A DNA stretch of 64,000 nt from Adiantum capillus-veneris (GCA_014529385.2 CM043953.1:116721549-116785548), one strand, 5' to 3'; positions 12,101 to 24,850 are shown, numbered from the stretch's first letter. The notes: generated by a model not told the origin, from the sequence alone. Program-made: numbers and translations.

Positions 12101-13340
12101 GCAGAAGAAGAAGCATGCATCTAGATTTTGAAGCAAAAAGCGGCAATGCGACCAATTCCTAAAGTGTTGCCACTCAATACCCTTCAAGTTCACCATCACT
12201 ATTTTACTCAATCCTTAGCTGATGATGAAGTGGAGACAGATGATGAATGGTTGGATGGATTAGATATGCAGATAACAGTGACACTCAAAGATGGACTTAT
12301 AGTCAAAGCACTAGCAGACACAAGTGCATGACTCAAACTATTCAACATACAAAAAAGCGATAACCCAACCACTAGAATATTGCAAAACTAAAGTCAAGGG
12401 ATGTCATGAAGAATTCACGCAGACCTTGGGATTGATTAATCCCAACATCTTTTTGCATGGATTTTTGTGTCCACGCACCTTTATTTGCATTCTAGATGAG
12501 CATATGAAAGAAGATATGGTACTAGGAGTCCCCTCGATACAAACCTATAAAGCTGTTTAAGAGTGGGATGAAAGGGTTTTGGTCTTAACACTCAAGGGCG
12601 GACAGTTAAGCATTCCTTTTTCTCAGCGCCGTGAAGAGTGGAAAGCTACTCTCAAACTCCAAAGTTCCCAAAAAACAGTAACAACTCAAGTCCTATGCTC
12701 ACTCTTTGACATTGAATATATCCTCATAATCCCGACATGCAAGGAACCAGGAAATTTTGGGTACCTAAATCCCAACTCATCAATAATCCTCAGCAGATTT
12801 GGGTGCCTAAGTACATGTTGAGTACTAAGAAAGAGACATTTGTTACATCACCCAAACAATAGCAACAATGACACCACAATCATGACTAGCTCAATGGGTT
12901 TGGAAACCTAATCAAAAATTCAAAGCCATGCTCAAGAGGAAGGCTGATTGTAAGGAGAAACTCAAGGCAAAGCCACAAGCAGTTAAGTATAAGTGGGTAC
13001 CAAATTTTTCATCAGGACAGTACCAACAACACCACCCACGACAATGCCAATTGCTTCCAGCACTATGGCTACAAAACGTGTGCCCAGCACTATCAAAGAA
13101 TGAGCACGACTACTACATAATTTTAATTTTAAGAGATTTTTTTATGCTTCACCATCAAAAACCCTTGAGTACACTGCTCAAGACCCGCTTATTTCACATC
13201 ATACAATTGCATTGATATCAACAGCATGATAGAGCTAATCAGGGCCATGAATAGACACGATTGTATCACCCATGCACTCTACAACCCGGGCTACATTTTG
13301 TCGTCCCAGAGAGTTGAAGCAAGGAGGGGGGAGACATTCT
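9107..13340 (+). pseudogene. Ty3/gypsy pol remnant, right part (RNase H, integrase, 3' ORF)
   Basis: This continues the gypsy element interrupted at 3781. RNase H-like sequence lies at about 9900-10330 (HVHVDASNFSIGCILAQ, TTTEREGLGMVYVVKKF). The integrase zinc-binding region is at about 10960-11150 (HFSHETIDKSILMVSIWWP). The integrase core remnant follows to about 11650 (NYLTKWTEARVT, FTRYGLPIELVID, STPYHPQENG). Beyond 12050 is a weakly coding 3' part with repeated WVPK strings. A polypurine tract, AAGGAGGGGGGAGA, lies at about 13321-13334. Stops occur throughout. The same family recurs at 36889-37990. Confidence 0.8.
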
Positions 13341-15730
13341 TAATGCAGACCTAGATATTTGTGACATATTAGAAAAAGGGCAATGTTTTGAACTGCTTGA
13401 ATGTTAACGTGCCATTTCTTACAACTTAACACTAAATGCCTTGATAATCAAACATAATAGGAAATAAGTGATTGATAATCCCTAGGTGTGTGTAAATGAG
13501 GTGTAAATCTCGAGGTTTCACCTTTAATAAATTATTCATATAGCATGTGTTCAAAGGGTATTAGAAAAACCCCTTTACTTACATGCTCATCCCTTTTTGT
13601 TCAAAAACTTACGTGTTTCCCTCTAAAATAAATTGAAACCCCGCTTTTGTTAATATAATCCTGTTAAATTTTGGAAAATAAGAAACCCATTCATTTGAAC
13701 TCACATGGTAACTTACATATCTAAGAGGTGGACCCCCTCATATATAAATAGTGTAAATATCGCCAAAAAACCTACAATTTTTACTTTTTTGCGTGTTTTT
13801 GCCCAAAAAAGTGATCAAAATGGAGAAATCCACAAAAATATGGTCAAGTACTAAAATTAGGTGTGTTTTATGTAATTTTAAGACTAGGGTTCTACTTTCT
13901 GGAGTGAGCTTGTAATTTCCTTTTAATTTTCTTAATAATAAGGTCAAAAATAACAAATGAATTCTAAACAAATCCAGATGGAGAAACAAAAAGGATTGTG
14001 ATGATCAAGAAGCAAAGACGAACAACCAGGTCAAATCTTGTGAAATTTTGAGGATGGTGACGGAAAGCCTAATTTAGGCCCACAATGCTTGATTTTGTAA
14101 AACTTTCAAAAATGGAGCAATCGAAATCCAAATCATACAATTTTTTAAAGGAAAGTATATTCACAATCTAGTAGGACTAATTTGGGGGTTTAAGAGGAAA
14201 TGAGTCTAAAAGCCCACATATGTATAGTCAAGGTAGGTCAAAAGTAGTCTCATTTTCACTTGTTTACTTTGGGAGACAGCTCTTGGCAACCTTCCTGTGC
14301 GTGACTTCTACAGCTTCTGCGACCCCCACAATACACAGTCTCACACGAGACATGAAGGGTGAGTTCCTAACCTACAAATGAACATTTTTAATCATGTCTT
14401 CAAGGGCAAGAATGGGCCAAAAAAACCCTAGGTTAGCAGAATATCCTCAGGGAAAGTGAGTGCACAAAAGTGATCGTACCAGCCAACTCAACCCACCAAA
14501 TGTTATGAAACTTGATAAGGAGAATAGCAAACACCTATAGAGCATTCCCATGTGACTAGATGACCATTTGACCAGGATCGGGGGGGGGGGGGGGGGGTCT
14601 ATATGTATTACTTTCAATTTTGACCCGAGGTCGAAATTCAATTTTGACCCGAGGTCGAAATTCAATTTTGACTTCACAAGGAGCTCCCCAATTGCAAACT
14701 AACCAAAGTGGGACTTGAAGAAATCCTCTCTGATACCAATGGTAACCAGGTCCACAAAGTGTCATTTTTTTCCCAAATCAACTCCAAATTGGACAAAACT
14801 TGACAAAGCATGTCTAGACAACCTATGGGATGTGACCATATGCTTGGAGTGAAGAAAATGTCCACCACAAAGTGTTAAGTGCTCGAATGGTGTCAACAGC
14901 TCAGAAGAAGTCCAAACAGGAGCTAAGTATTACTAACTAAGAGTATAGGACAAATGTGGGTCAACAAAATATTAACTTGGTAAAAATTTGCATTGTCAAC
15001 TATTAATCGTGATTAATAGATTAAAGGCTTAAACTGGGATTTGCTTGTATTTTTTCACTTAAGCACCCTTCCACATGTTGTGTTCAAGCCAAAAGCCCAT
15101 ATGGTCAAAATTCACTTGCTCACTGACTCCAAGACCAAAAAAACGCACTCACTTTGCACAAAGCCAAAATCTGACAAAATACCACTTATGTATCCAAAAA
15201 CGTATCGAGTCACATTCAAGGCTTGAGAACACTATGACCAAACATCCCATAACTTCAAATTTCCAAAAGTCCATCATATGCACACCAAGCTATTAATTGC
15301 AATTAATATCTTTGAGGTAAAAGTTGATGTGACTTGGCAAATTTTGTTCATCACCTGCTTAAGCACAATCTTACTATGCCACACACCAAATTTCAAGTCA
15401 AATGGACATTTGAAGAATGTGCATCATCACTTTATCAACAATTACAGAAGCCTTCTAGCCAAAAATTGATTGAAATCTAGAGTTTTTGCATTCAGATACT
15501 TCCAAACATGAAACAACATCATTATCCAATGTCCTTAAGCCAAGTGCACATGCAAAACTCAAAAGTGAAGCCAGAAGGATGGTCAAGCTATAAGTTGCAA
15601 GATTAATACCTCTGGATGATTTTTTTTCTCAAATTTGTTTTGCAATGTTCACATTCTGTTTCTATGTCTTTTGGTAGTAATATTTTGGCTTTCAACTTCA
15701 AAATGATCAATTACAATTCAAGTGGAAAAA
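13341..15730. other. Unassigned, possible decayed LTRs
   Basis: There is no coding signal. The first few hundred bases follow a gypsy-type polypurine tract and may be a decayed 3' LTR. At 14726-14745 the minus strand reads a primer-binding-like TGGTATCAGAGAGG, hinting at the remnant of another minus-strand copia element to its right. The only other structure is the G-run and short tandem repeat at 14580-14672. Confidence 0.45.
14580..14672. repeat. Poly-G run and 24-bp tandem repeat
   Basis: A run of 18 G at 14580-14597 is followed by two and a half copies of a 24-bp unit from 14613 (TTCAATTTTGACCCGAGGTC plus GAAA). Each unit contains the short palindrome GACCcgaGGTC. Poly-G runs of this length often come from assembly or slippage. 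Confidence 0.85.
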
Positions 15731-18700
15731 AATGTTGTATTTTAACTCTAAATTGCTCCTAATCGCGAATTTTTGCTTACACCCAAGTTTAATGCAAAGC
15801 TCACCAACCCCCATAAAAAAGAAGTCAATGAAGCAGAGATTGGAGGAGCTTCCCCCTTACCAGCTACAAGAGGAATCAATAGGGGTTTCCAAGAAGACGT
15901 ATGCAAGAGAAGAATTTCTAGAGAAGCACCATGTCGCTATCTTCCATGGGAAGTTTAAGACACCAGAGGGTAAAGTGGTGGGAATGCAGATGATGCCTAG
16001 AGAAATATATGATGTGGCAAAGGAACCTACTTTGGCAAAGCAAACAGGCGCCTAGGACTACTAGCCTACTATGAAATGGGAGTAGATCTTCAATGGGAAT
16101 ATGAGTTACAAAGATCTATTCAAGAAGATGGCACAACCAAGCTTTTAGATCCAGCGAGCTAGGTAGTAGAAGCATTGTTAAGGCTTTGAAGTTGCCTATG
16201 ACAGGCTACATGAATTACTGTGATCAAGGGAAAAGAAAAGGGTGGGTGTATTTTCAAGGAACCGCCGGTAGCCAAATTTTTTTATATGATTCATAAACCG
16301 ATCGTAGATCGTGTCCACCTATTCATCCAACACTTCCATTTTACAACAAAACAGCCCAGAAGATACACCATTCCAAATCATGCGATTGCATTGGCTTTTA
16401 CAACGGTTCTAAATACCAAGCTGCCAATGCCACTTTACCATGCCCAATATGTGCTCAATGCGCTTAAGAGTAGAAAGAAATCATAGGCATCAACTATTTG
16501 GGAGCACATGAAGTCCTTACACGAATTGCTTATCATGCCATGGGGATGGAAAACAACCTACCACCTGTCCCTGATTAAATTGCCTAGCTAATTATAGGAG
16601 TCAAAAATGAGAAAAGAGAATCGGAGGTACAAGCACCTCAACTGAGACGGCCTACAAGAAGAAAGGTTCTACCTTTTGAGGAGAGAGTGATGAAAGTGAT
16701 GAGGGGTAAAAGAGCGACTCCAAATGGGACAAAGTTTCAGAAATTGCATCAAAGCCCGTAAAGACACAAGAAGAGAATAAGAGGAAAGCCAGAGGCAAAC
16801 AAAAAATGGGTCGAACCTACGACTAAAAGAAGAAAAGTGCTAACACATATCATAATTGAGGAACCAGCACAGAGAGCTGCCCATCTAGAAAGAGAAAGAG
16901 AGGCCTTTGAGAGAGAAAGAGGTCTGGTAGGTGACTTTGAAGAATTTTGGAAACCAAAGCCAACCAATCTATGCAGCACCAAGAACCTTATCTACCAAGC
17001 CAGGCAAGATCCCTTGCTGATATTGAGTGATTGGTGAAGAAGAAAGTGAAAGAGAGGAAAGAAAAATTTCTCAAGAAACTACAAAGTCCCCTTCACTGGC
17101 TCATCAAGACAAAAAATCAAGAAGCACCTGCATACAAAAATCAAGAGCCCGAGCTAGCGGATCAAGAAGAAACCACCAATCAAGAGACAACACCAGAGAT
17201 ATCTCAAGATGGAAAAGCACCTACAAAAATAGAAGTGGATGCACCACTTTTTGAAGTATTTCAAAAGACATCATAACAGACACAAAAAGGAATTGAAGAA
17301 GAGCTAGATACGATGGAGGGACCTAAGGAGGAAACCACCAGAATTGAGGGTGGAGAGCAAGCCCAAGCTTCCACGTCTGGATTAAAGGGCTTAGAGGATA
17401 TCAACCAATACACTCATTATGCTCCTCAAATATTGGAAAAACTAAAAAGTGAAGTGTATCATTACTATAAGCAATTCCAGCATGCAAAAGTCAATCAAGA
17501 GATTTTGAAAGGATGACTCCAAGTGGTAGAGGCATTTTTAGAGGGATACAAAGCCCTCCATGAATCTTTATAGGCAAAAATTCACAAACTTCAAGAGTCA
17601 AACACAAAGCAACAAACAGATTTCTCCAAAATGACAAAGCTAGTGGAATAGTTGAAATCGGTAGGGGTAGATCTGGAAAAGAAAATTGAAGAGATGGATT
17701 GTACAATCCTAGATACTAATGCACATGCACAATGGCTGCAAATGCAACTTGATGTTGCCAACCTACAAGTGATACAAGCAGAGGCAAGATTGAAAGATCA
17801 AGCCGAGCTACTGGATAAGTGAAAAGCAAATCCTATAGTGCTTACACTCCAAGGCTCATACCTACCAAGCAATCAAAAATCAATGCAAGGGTCTAGAATC
17901 TGAGCTAAAATTGGAACAGATGCAAAGGAGAGAACTCTTTCTCAGCTTCAAGAACAAAGAGTATGCCTATTAAAAGAAAATTGCTACACTCCAAGCTGAG
18001 CTGGAAGCGGCCAAACTACGATCTAAAGAGAAGTCACATAATTTTGAAGAAGGAACAGCCAAACTAGAAGTGCCTAAAATAGGAGCTCTCCACATTTTAC
18101 AAATTATAGACCAAGTAGAAGCTTCCACCTCCGGCCAAGAAGAAGAAGCAATAGATCCAGTGCATGAAGGGCCTTTGGACAATTTTACTGCCAAAGCCAA
18201 AAAGGAGTTGAAGATTCAAATTGCTCAAGAAACAACAGACATCTATAAATAAGCCATGCAATGGGAAGAGAGGATCGTGCATTCAGCTAATGAAGCTCAG
18301 CTCACATCTCAATAGATTGTAGCTACATGGAATCTATAGTCTCTACCATATCCCCTCATCAATTATGAAGTGCTCAAGGTGAAAGAGAGACTAGTTGTTG
18401 ATGCTACGGATCCACACCCATCTTGGAGAAAGACCTGGCTCAAGAGGTATCCTAGGTATACCCATTCTATATACTCAGGCTCCACCAAAGATTCACAAAG
18501 ATCAATATTTTTTCCCAATGCCTAGAATCAAAAGTTGGGGAAGCCATCAACAAATTCTCAAGAAACATCCTACTTGGCTCAACTACCCCAAGCTTACTCC
18601 ACCCAAGGGTCAGCCAAATGACAATAATATGCTCAAGACACTCAGTGAGCCGGTGGAAATCTTCAAGAGAATCCCAGATTTGGCGTGCATAATGTTCATC

Positions 18701-19137
18701 AAGTTTGCCAAAACTATCCCTAGATATTTCATCATGTAGAACAAATGATGCACCATGGATGGTTTTCTTAGAGGGAAACCAAAGCTCATGCTACGACCTA
18801 TCGAGTCAACCCAGTGAGGAGGTTCTCTTTGAACTCTTTGCTTGAGTCATATTTCTACCATCCTATTATATGCAAACTTTTGAAGAAGCATTCTACATTG
18901 TCTTCTTTACATTCCGCCCCGTATTTCTGGTCACATTGTGGAAAATCTACGAGCACGATTTGTTGTATACAAAGCCATGGAGCTCAGCCACCCCATCAAC
19001 ATGCAATTTCTGACAAAGTCAAATAAGAAGCTATGAAATACATATTACAAAGACCTTGAAGCTATAAATAAACGACAAAGAGCACGAAATTGGACCATTA
19101 CCCAGTTTCTTGAAGTTGTATCGTGGATGACCCAAAT
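15731..19137 (+). pseudogene. Decayed coiled-coil ORF of an LTR element
   Basis: Rightward coding remnants in several frames share one character: Lys/Glu/Gln-rich, strongly coiled-coil sequence. Examples are 15800-16055 (KKSMKQRLEELPPYQLQEE), 17030-17520 (KKKVKERKEKFLKKLQ, LEKLKSEVYHYYKQFQ), 17520-17830 and 18070-18250. Stops appear every 50-100 codons. The stretch ends at a polypurine tract and gypsy-type LTR at 19138-19151, so I read it as the non-pol (gag-like or extra) ORF of a gypsy-class element. I do not recognise the protein family. No reverse transcriptase is visible within it. Confidence 0.5.
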
Positions 19138-19658
19138 TAGGAGGGGGGAATGTTAGCAGCCTAGCTAACAAAGAGGCTCTAAAGATCAGCCCATGATGTA
19201 ATATTTTATTTTTTACTCAAATTGGAAAAGGGAACCCGCAAGTTTTTGTATTTTATTGATTCTCAAAGCAAATGCATATGTAATTATGAGTTAGATATGG
19301 CAGGGCTACAAGCTTCCAGATTGTATGACTCAATCTTCAGGCTGAGATAGAGTTGGCACTAAAAGCCAAATTTTGTATTATTGAAATGCAAGTTCACTTT
19401 GGATTATAATGAAGGTATGTGCGATTATAGAGAACATTGTGTATTCTCCCTCTTTCTTCTAAAGCTCATATCTCTCTCGCGAATTGTATGTTTGGAGTGT
19501 CGTTACTTCCATTGCGTTCGCTGAAATCTCTATGCGGTAAAGTCTGCTCATAACTCACATTTTACATATATAAACTGCATTTTATGCATAGGAGGGTTGT
19601 TTTAGGTTTTATCGCTAAGTTGAGGTGTATTTGGGATCGAAAATAGTTCGGTCAAATA
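19138..19658 (+). repeat. Polypurine tract and gypsy-type 3' LTR
   Basis: TTAGGAGGGGGGAA at about 19137-19150 is a good polypurine tract, followed at 19151 by TGTTAGCAGCC, a plausible LTR start. The LTR-like sequence runs non-coding to 19658, where copia-2 begins. The second LTR of this element is not in view, so the right boundary is uncertain. Confidence 0.6.
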
Positions 19659-19881
19659 TGTCATACATGTGGTAGTGATGTATGTGAACATAGTTAGGAC
19701 CGTCGAGGCATTTTTCCCCACTCTATGAGGTTTCTTTCCCCGTGCATCGTATATACGCCCATCACTCTAGGGCTATCTATCTTTCCACAGCACACTAAGT
19801 AATACACTCTCTGTTGTGTGCCTTGAGCTTCCTTCATCTTCCCCAAGTTGTGTGTCTTTGCTTGCAACCCTAATTCTAGCA
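19659..19881 (+). repeat. 5' LTR of copia-2
   Basis: About 223 bp, clearly homologous to the copia-1 LTR in opposite orientation. It is followed at 19883 by TTTGTATCAGAGC, a primer-binding site with its first G changed. Confidence 0.9.
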
Positions 19882-22824
19882 ATTTGTATCAGAGCAGGTT
19901 GCATCCTCTCAATCTTACTCACGCCAGCAGCTCCAACACACTCCTACTCACTTTCTCTAATTTCTGTGAGCTTTGGTGAGCGTTCACAGGTCTGCTCAGA
20001 TTTTTGATTCGAGCTCATTTGGGCCTCCGTTTCCACTACAAGAATTACTACGTAGACTATTTTGTCATTTTGTGCAAAATTTTTGTTAGTGCTGTTTTTT
20101 GCATAACATTTCTACGGTTTGTGCTATATGGCACGTGTTGTTCCCACTTTATTTTCCCTTTTTTGGGCAATTTTCACATCGGGTGCAGCATTTTCCATGG
20201 CTGACAACAATACAGATGTGTTCAAGATATTTGCTGCTGCTGAGGATAAATTGGATGGGGACAATTTCCTTATGTGGGCCTATCTAATGCAACATGTCCT
20301 TGTGTCAAAGGGAGTTTGGAAGATTGTGTAGGGCATTGATGTACGTCCTGGTTCTGAGGATGTAGGCAATGTTGAGGATGTTGCAGGTTTTGTGGTAGGA
20401 TTATTGCTGTTAGAGTTGGTTTGCCTACGGCTGAGCAAGCTCGTTGGGATGTAAAAGATGTGTAGGATCATGCATTGATCGCATTGTTTGTGAAGCGCAC
20501 TATTACTCCTCACATTCATTTGGAAAATTCTGCAAAACAAGCTCGGGATATTTTGGCTATTCTTTATGCAATTCACTAAGGCTAAAATTGCAATGTTGTG
20601 TAAAGAGTTGGAGTCAAAGATTATGCATGAGGAAGATGATATGGAAACTTTCCTTGCTGGTGTCAAAGATATCAATGAGCAACTTATTTATGCAGGAGAA
20701 GTCATTTCTGACAGTTCCCTTGTACACACTGTTCTTGATGCTTTGTCAGATTTTTGCTAGTACTTGGAAACTATGACCCAAGGAAATCCAGAAGTTGTCA
20801 AGTTTGATGCATTATTCACATTGCTATTGCAAGAGCCATTTTCAAAAAAAAAACAAGAATAGACAGTGTGCAATTGAACAAGAATTTGTTGTTGCTCAAA
20901 GAAGAGGTGGTAATAGCAATGTAGCCACTTCTCATCGTTCTTCTGCGAGTGGTAAATTTCAGATGCAAAACTTTGGCATGCAAATTTTGGGCATTTGAAT
21001 TTTTCCAGTTTGCTACGTTTGCAGAAATATCATATGGTTGCTTCTTTGCCTCCTCTTGAAGCACCTGTCAAACATGTTTGTGAAGGTTGTATTTTGGGTA
21101 AGATGCAGCGTTCAAAATTTCCAAAGGATGGCTCAGTTAGGGCCACATGCAGGTTGCAATTTGGACATAGTGATGTTTGTGGGCCCATGCAAACTCAATC
21201 CTTAGGCAATTACCTTTACTTTGTGACTTTTGTTGATGATTACCCCAGGCATGCATGGATGTGTCTGCTTAAAGCAAAGTGTGAAGTGTTTATGTGCTGC
21301 AAACAATTTTTGGCTATGATGGAAAATGTCTCAAAATGTACTATGGGCACCCTCCATTCAAATCGAGAGGGGGAGTATATGTCTCATGAATTTAATGCCT
21401 TTTTTGCCAGTCGTGGGATAAAACACCAATGTACAGTGTCGTATACACCTTGGCAAAATGGTGTTGCTAAGAGGAAAAATAGGTCACTTATGGAAATGCC
21501 ACAATGTATGGTCAAAAGTCAAGCTTTACCACATTTGTTTTGGCTTGAGGCTATTATGTGTGCAGCTTATGTACTTAACAGGTGTCCTACAAAAGCTTTG
21601 CATTCTATGACTCCATATGAAGCATGGCATAATAGAAAGCCTTCTATTGAGCACATGCGTGTTTTTGGTTTTTTGGCATATGCTTTGGTGCCACAAACAC
21701 AGCGCAAAAAATTGGATGATAAGGCTGTCAAATGTATTTTTGTTGGTTACAGTGCTGAAAGCAAAGGCTACAGGTTGTATCATTTGCAAACAAATCGTAT
21801 CTTGGTCTCATGAGATGTTGTGTTTGTGGAAGATTCTGTTCAGTCCTTTGTTGTCATGTACTAGAGATAGTAATGTAAGCTCACATGACATTCATGACAC
21901 TTTGTTGCCTCTTTTTAGTGGTGGAAGTTTGAATGTAAATTCCAATGAGGCAAATGTATAGTCTATGGGGGTTTTTTAAAATGTTATAGATCAGCCTATT
22001 ACCGATGCAGATGTACATGATGTACTTGATGATGAAAGGACTGAGAATGAGCAGGCTAGAGGTATGCCAAAATGGCTGGTGCATACTTTGCGTGAAAGTA
22101 AATTGGATGCACCTTTGTCTAGTTGTACTCATTCATGTTCTTACCATGCATCTTATGCATCAAATTGTTTTGCTTTGGCTATGTCTAGCTTATGTGATGT
22201 TGAGGAACCTCTATCTTTTGATGAAGTACAAAATTTGGAAATTTGGATGGCTACCATATGATGCACTTATAGAAAATTACACATGGACTTTATGTATTTT
22301 TCCTTGTAGCAAAAAGGCCAACAGTATGAAGTGGGTTTACAAGTTAGAATGCAAGCCGGATAGTGAGATTGATCACTATAAGGCTCGACTTGTTGCAAAG
22401 GGTTATGCAAAACAGAAAGGCATAGAGTATGAAGAGACTTTTGCTCCCACCTGCGGTATGAGTACTGTGCATTTTCTATGTGCATTGGGAGCTCATTTTG
22501 ATTGGGATGTACATCAGTAAGACATTGTTACTGCTTTCTTCAATGGTGACATATTTAAGGAATTTTATGTAATGTAGCCTCGCGGTTTTTTCAAGAAAGG
22601 AGAAGATGATAAAGTGTGCAAATGTAAAAAATCTTTGTATGGATTGAAGCAATATCCTTGTGCTTGTTATGAGAAGGCTGACACTTCATTTGGTCAAACG
22701 AGGCTTTTGTAACAGTCCAACAGAAAGCACATTGTATGTAAATTGTGATGGTGATGTACTTCTCATTGTGGTTCTCTATGTGGATGATTTGCTGATCACT
22801 GGACCAAATGAGAGACATATTGCT
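19659..22824 (+). mobile_element. Truncated copia element (copia-2), same family as copia-1
   Basis: The 5' LTR at 19659-19881 is followed by a mutated primer-binding site, gag from the ATG at 20197 (MADNNTDVFK), integrase (20995-21813) and part of reverse transcriptase. A deletion of about 0.8-0.9 kb relative to copia-1, at about 20965, joins gag directly to the GAG-pre-integrase segment and removes the zinc knuckle and protease. Integrase keeps SDVCGP, but the second catalytic Asp lies in the altered string LHSNREGEY (D to N) and the third motif reads NGVAKRKNR (E to K). The element stops abruptly at 22824, shortly after YVDDLLITGPNERHI, without RNase H or 3' LTR. Confidence 0.9.
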
Positions 22825-23770
22825 CCATTAAGATTCCATTCTCAGAGATGATATAGGCCAAGAATTCTGACTCTCTTCAGTGAAAAAACATTTCTCTAAT
22901 TTGCATTCATGCCTATCTATCGTAATTTTTTAGAACAATACAAACATGATGATCGCCTTCTTCTTTATTTCACAAAATATCAAATTTTCATCTAGCATAT
23001 TACCATAAGATCATCCAAATACTCTCACAAAACATCATTCATCAAGTGCTAAAAAACTATTGGAGCATTTTTAAGTCCAAATGGTAATATCATTCATCAA
23101 GTGCTAAAAATTATTGGAGCATGAGTAAGTCCAAACGGCATGACAGCATACTCAAAGTGGCCATATCTGGTTTGAAAGGTTGTCTTCCATTCATCACCTT
23201 CCTTTATTCTTATAAGGTTATAAGCACCATGAAGATGAATCTTGGTAAATACCTTAGCTTTTCTGAGAGGCTCAAGGAGTTTTGAAAATAATGATAGAGG
23301 GTAGCGATTCTTTAACTTAATCTTGTTCTATAGTCCACACACATGCATAGAGACACCCGTCCTTTTTCTTCACAAATAGTATTGGTACCCTTGCTAGTGA
23401 CTTTGAATGTTGTATAAACCCCTTGGCTAGGATTTCACCAATGTCCTTTCAAAGCTTCGCAAGCTCATCTTGAGATAGCTTTTATAATGTCCCAAAGGGT
23501 GGTTGAGTCTCTTCATGTAGTTCAATGCCACAATCATAAGGTTGATGTTTGAGAATCATGACCGCATTCTTGTTTTCAAATACATGCTTGTAATCATGAT
23601 ACTGCAATGGAAATGCTTTCATACATTTTTCTATGGAAAAGTCAATTGGTATTGCATATATCAATGATGAAGGGTTTCTTTTGACTGCACGCATGAAGAT
23701 AGTTGCTGAAGAGGCAAAACCGCTCCTTATGGAACTCATCTCGCTAGAGAAGGGGATACCATCACAGATA
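22825..23770 (-). pseudogene. Ty3/gypsy pol fragment
   Basis: Minus-strand reverse transcriptase remnant. About 23480-23740 gives the segment before the RT core, with YDCGIELHEETQPPFG, a hallmark of gypsy pol. Around 23330-23420 is [14 protein letters not shown]-like sequence. Further left the frame decays. A tandem duplication of about 55 bp lies at 23034-23141. The fragment abuts the truncated end of copia-2 and its upstream side runs into repeat R. Confidence 0.75.
23034..23141. repeat. 55-bp tandem duplication
   Basis: ATCATTCATCAAGTGCTAAA begins units at about 23034 and 23089. The copies differ at a few bases and lie within the decayed gypsy fragment. Confidence 0.85.
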
Positions 23771-23869
23771 CCAGCTCTTCAAAAAGTATGGAAAGTTCTA
23801 GAAGGAAGATCCTAAAATATTTTAAAAGCTCGTACTAGAAGCTTCTCAAGGATTATCTACACCATCTCT

Positions 23870-24783
23870 TATGTCATCACTTATGTCAACATCCATGTAT
23901 CATACCTCCTATGCTATGTTTCACCATGCATGTGCACCAGTTGTTGACATGCATGACATGCCATGTGGTACACTCTTGTATTGGCATGTGTACCTCCTTA
24001 CCTTACTAAGCACAAGTGTAAATGGGGGTCTTGGGCTACAAGCCCCTCAATCTTGCTAGCACCAATTGTAAGGCTCCTATGATGTAGCTCCACTTCTAGT
24101 TCTTGTCTTTGTTCTTGTAATCTAGTCTTGCCTTGTGCTCCATTCTTGTGATCCAAGTTTTGTAATCAATTGTTAAGTCTAGTAATCAAATTAAGTGTTA
24201 TAATGAGGTTCCAAGATCTTGTATATTGTGAGCACCTTATCTTGCTCTTCTCTAGCTCAAGATATGTCAAACTATTATGAATGATTCTTGTGCTCAAGAT
24301 ATGTCAAACTATTATGAATGATTCTTGAGCTAGAGAAGAGCAAGAGGAGGCAGTCACAGTTAACAAGACCTTGAGATTTGATTATAAAATTAATCTTGAT
24401 TGAAATAATTAATGGTTGATTAATAAAATTGATTACAAAACTTGGATTACAAGGCTTCACTCACAAGTCTTCATTACAAGAACATTGCTAGATAACAAGA
24501 CAAGAACTAGAAGAGGACTTACCTCACAAGAGCTTCACGATGGTGTTGGCAAGGCTAAGGGGCTTTTAGCCCAAGACCTCCATTTTTACTAGTACTCAGG
24601 GAGGTTAAGAGGGATGCATGCCAATACAAGAGTCTACCACATGGCATGGCATGCATGCAACACATCTGCACATGCATGCATGGTGACAAATGGGGTAGGA
24701 TGTATGACACATGGATGTTTGCATAAACGATGACATAAAAAATGATATAGAAAATCCTCTAGAATCTTCTAATATAAGTTTTT
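23870..24783. repeat. Head-to-head pair of dispersed repeat R
   Basis: Two copies of a repeat of about 400-500 bp face each other: copy 1 on the minus strand (about 24270 down to 23870) and copy 2 on the plus strand (about 24300-24783). They are roughly 75-80 percent alike by eye. Shared blocks include GCCCAAGACC.CCATTT and ACCACATGGCATG. The centre at about 24230-24345 has its own 42-bp tandem repeat (GCTCAAGATATGTCAAACTA). Copy 1 runs into gypsy pol and copy 2 is cut by the left end of the DNA element. R may be an LTR or 5' region of a gypsy family. Confidence 0.75.
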
Positions 24784-24850
24784 AAAATCTCCATTAGGAA
24801 AAATATGAACCCTCTAGGGGCCCTTTGGGATTAAGGTTAATTAGAGGCCA
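24784..24850. repeat. Left terminal inverted repeat (candidate)
   Basis: Plus-strand AAAATCT, then ATTAGGAAAAATATGAACC, then GGCCC, then GGGATTAAGGTTAAT. Each block appears in the same order in the reverse complement of 34240-34317, with one gap of about 15 bases. Confidence 0.6.
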
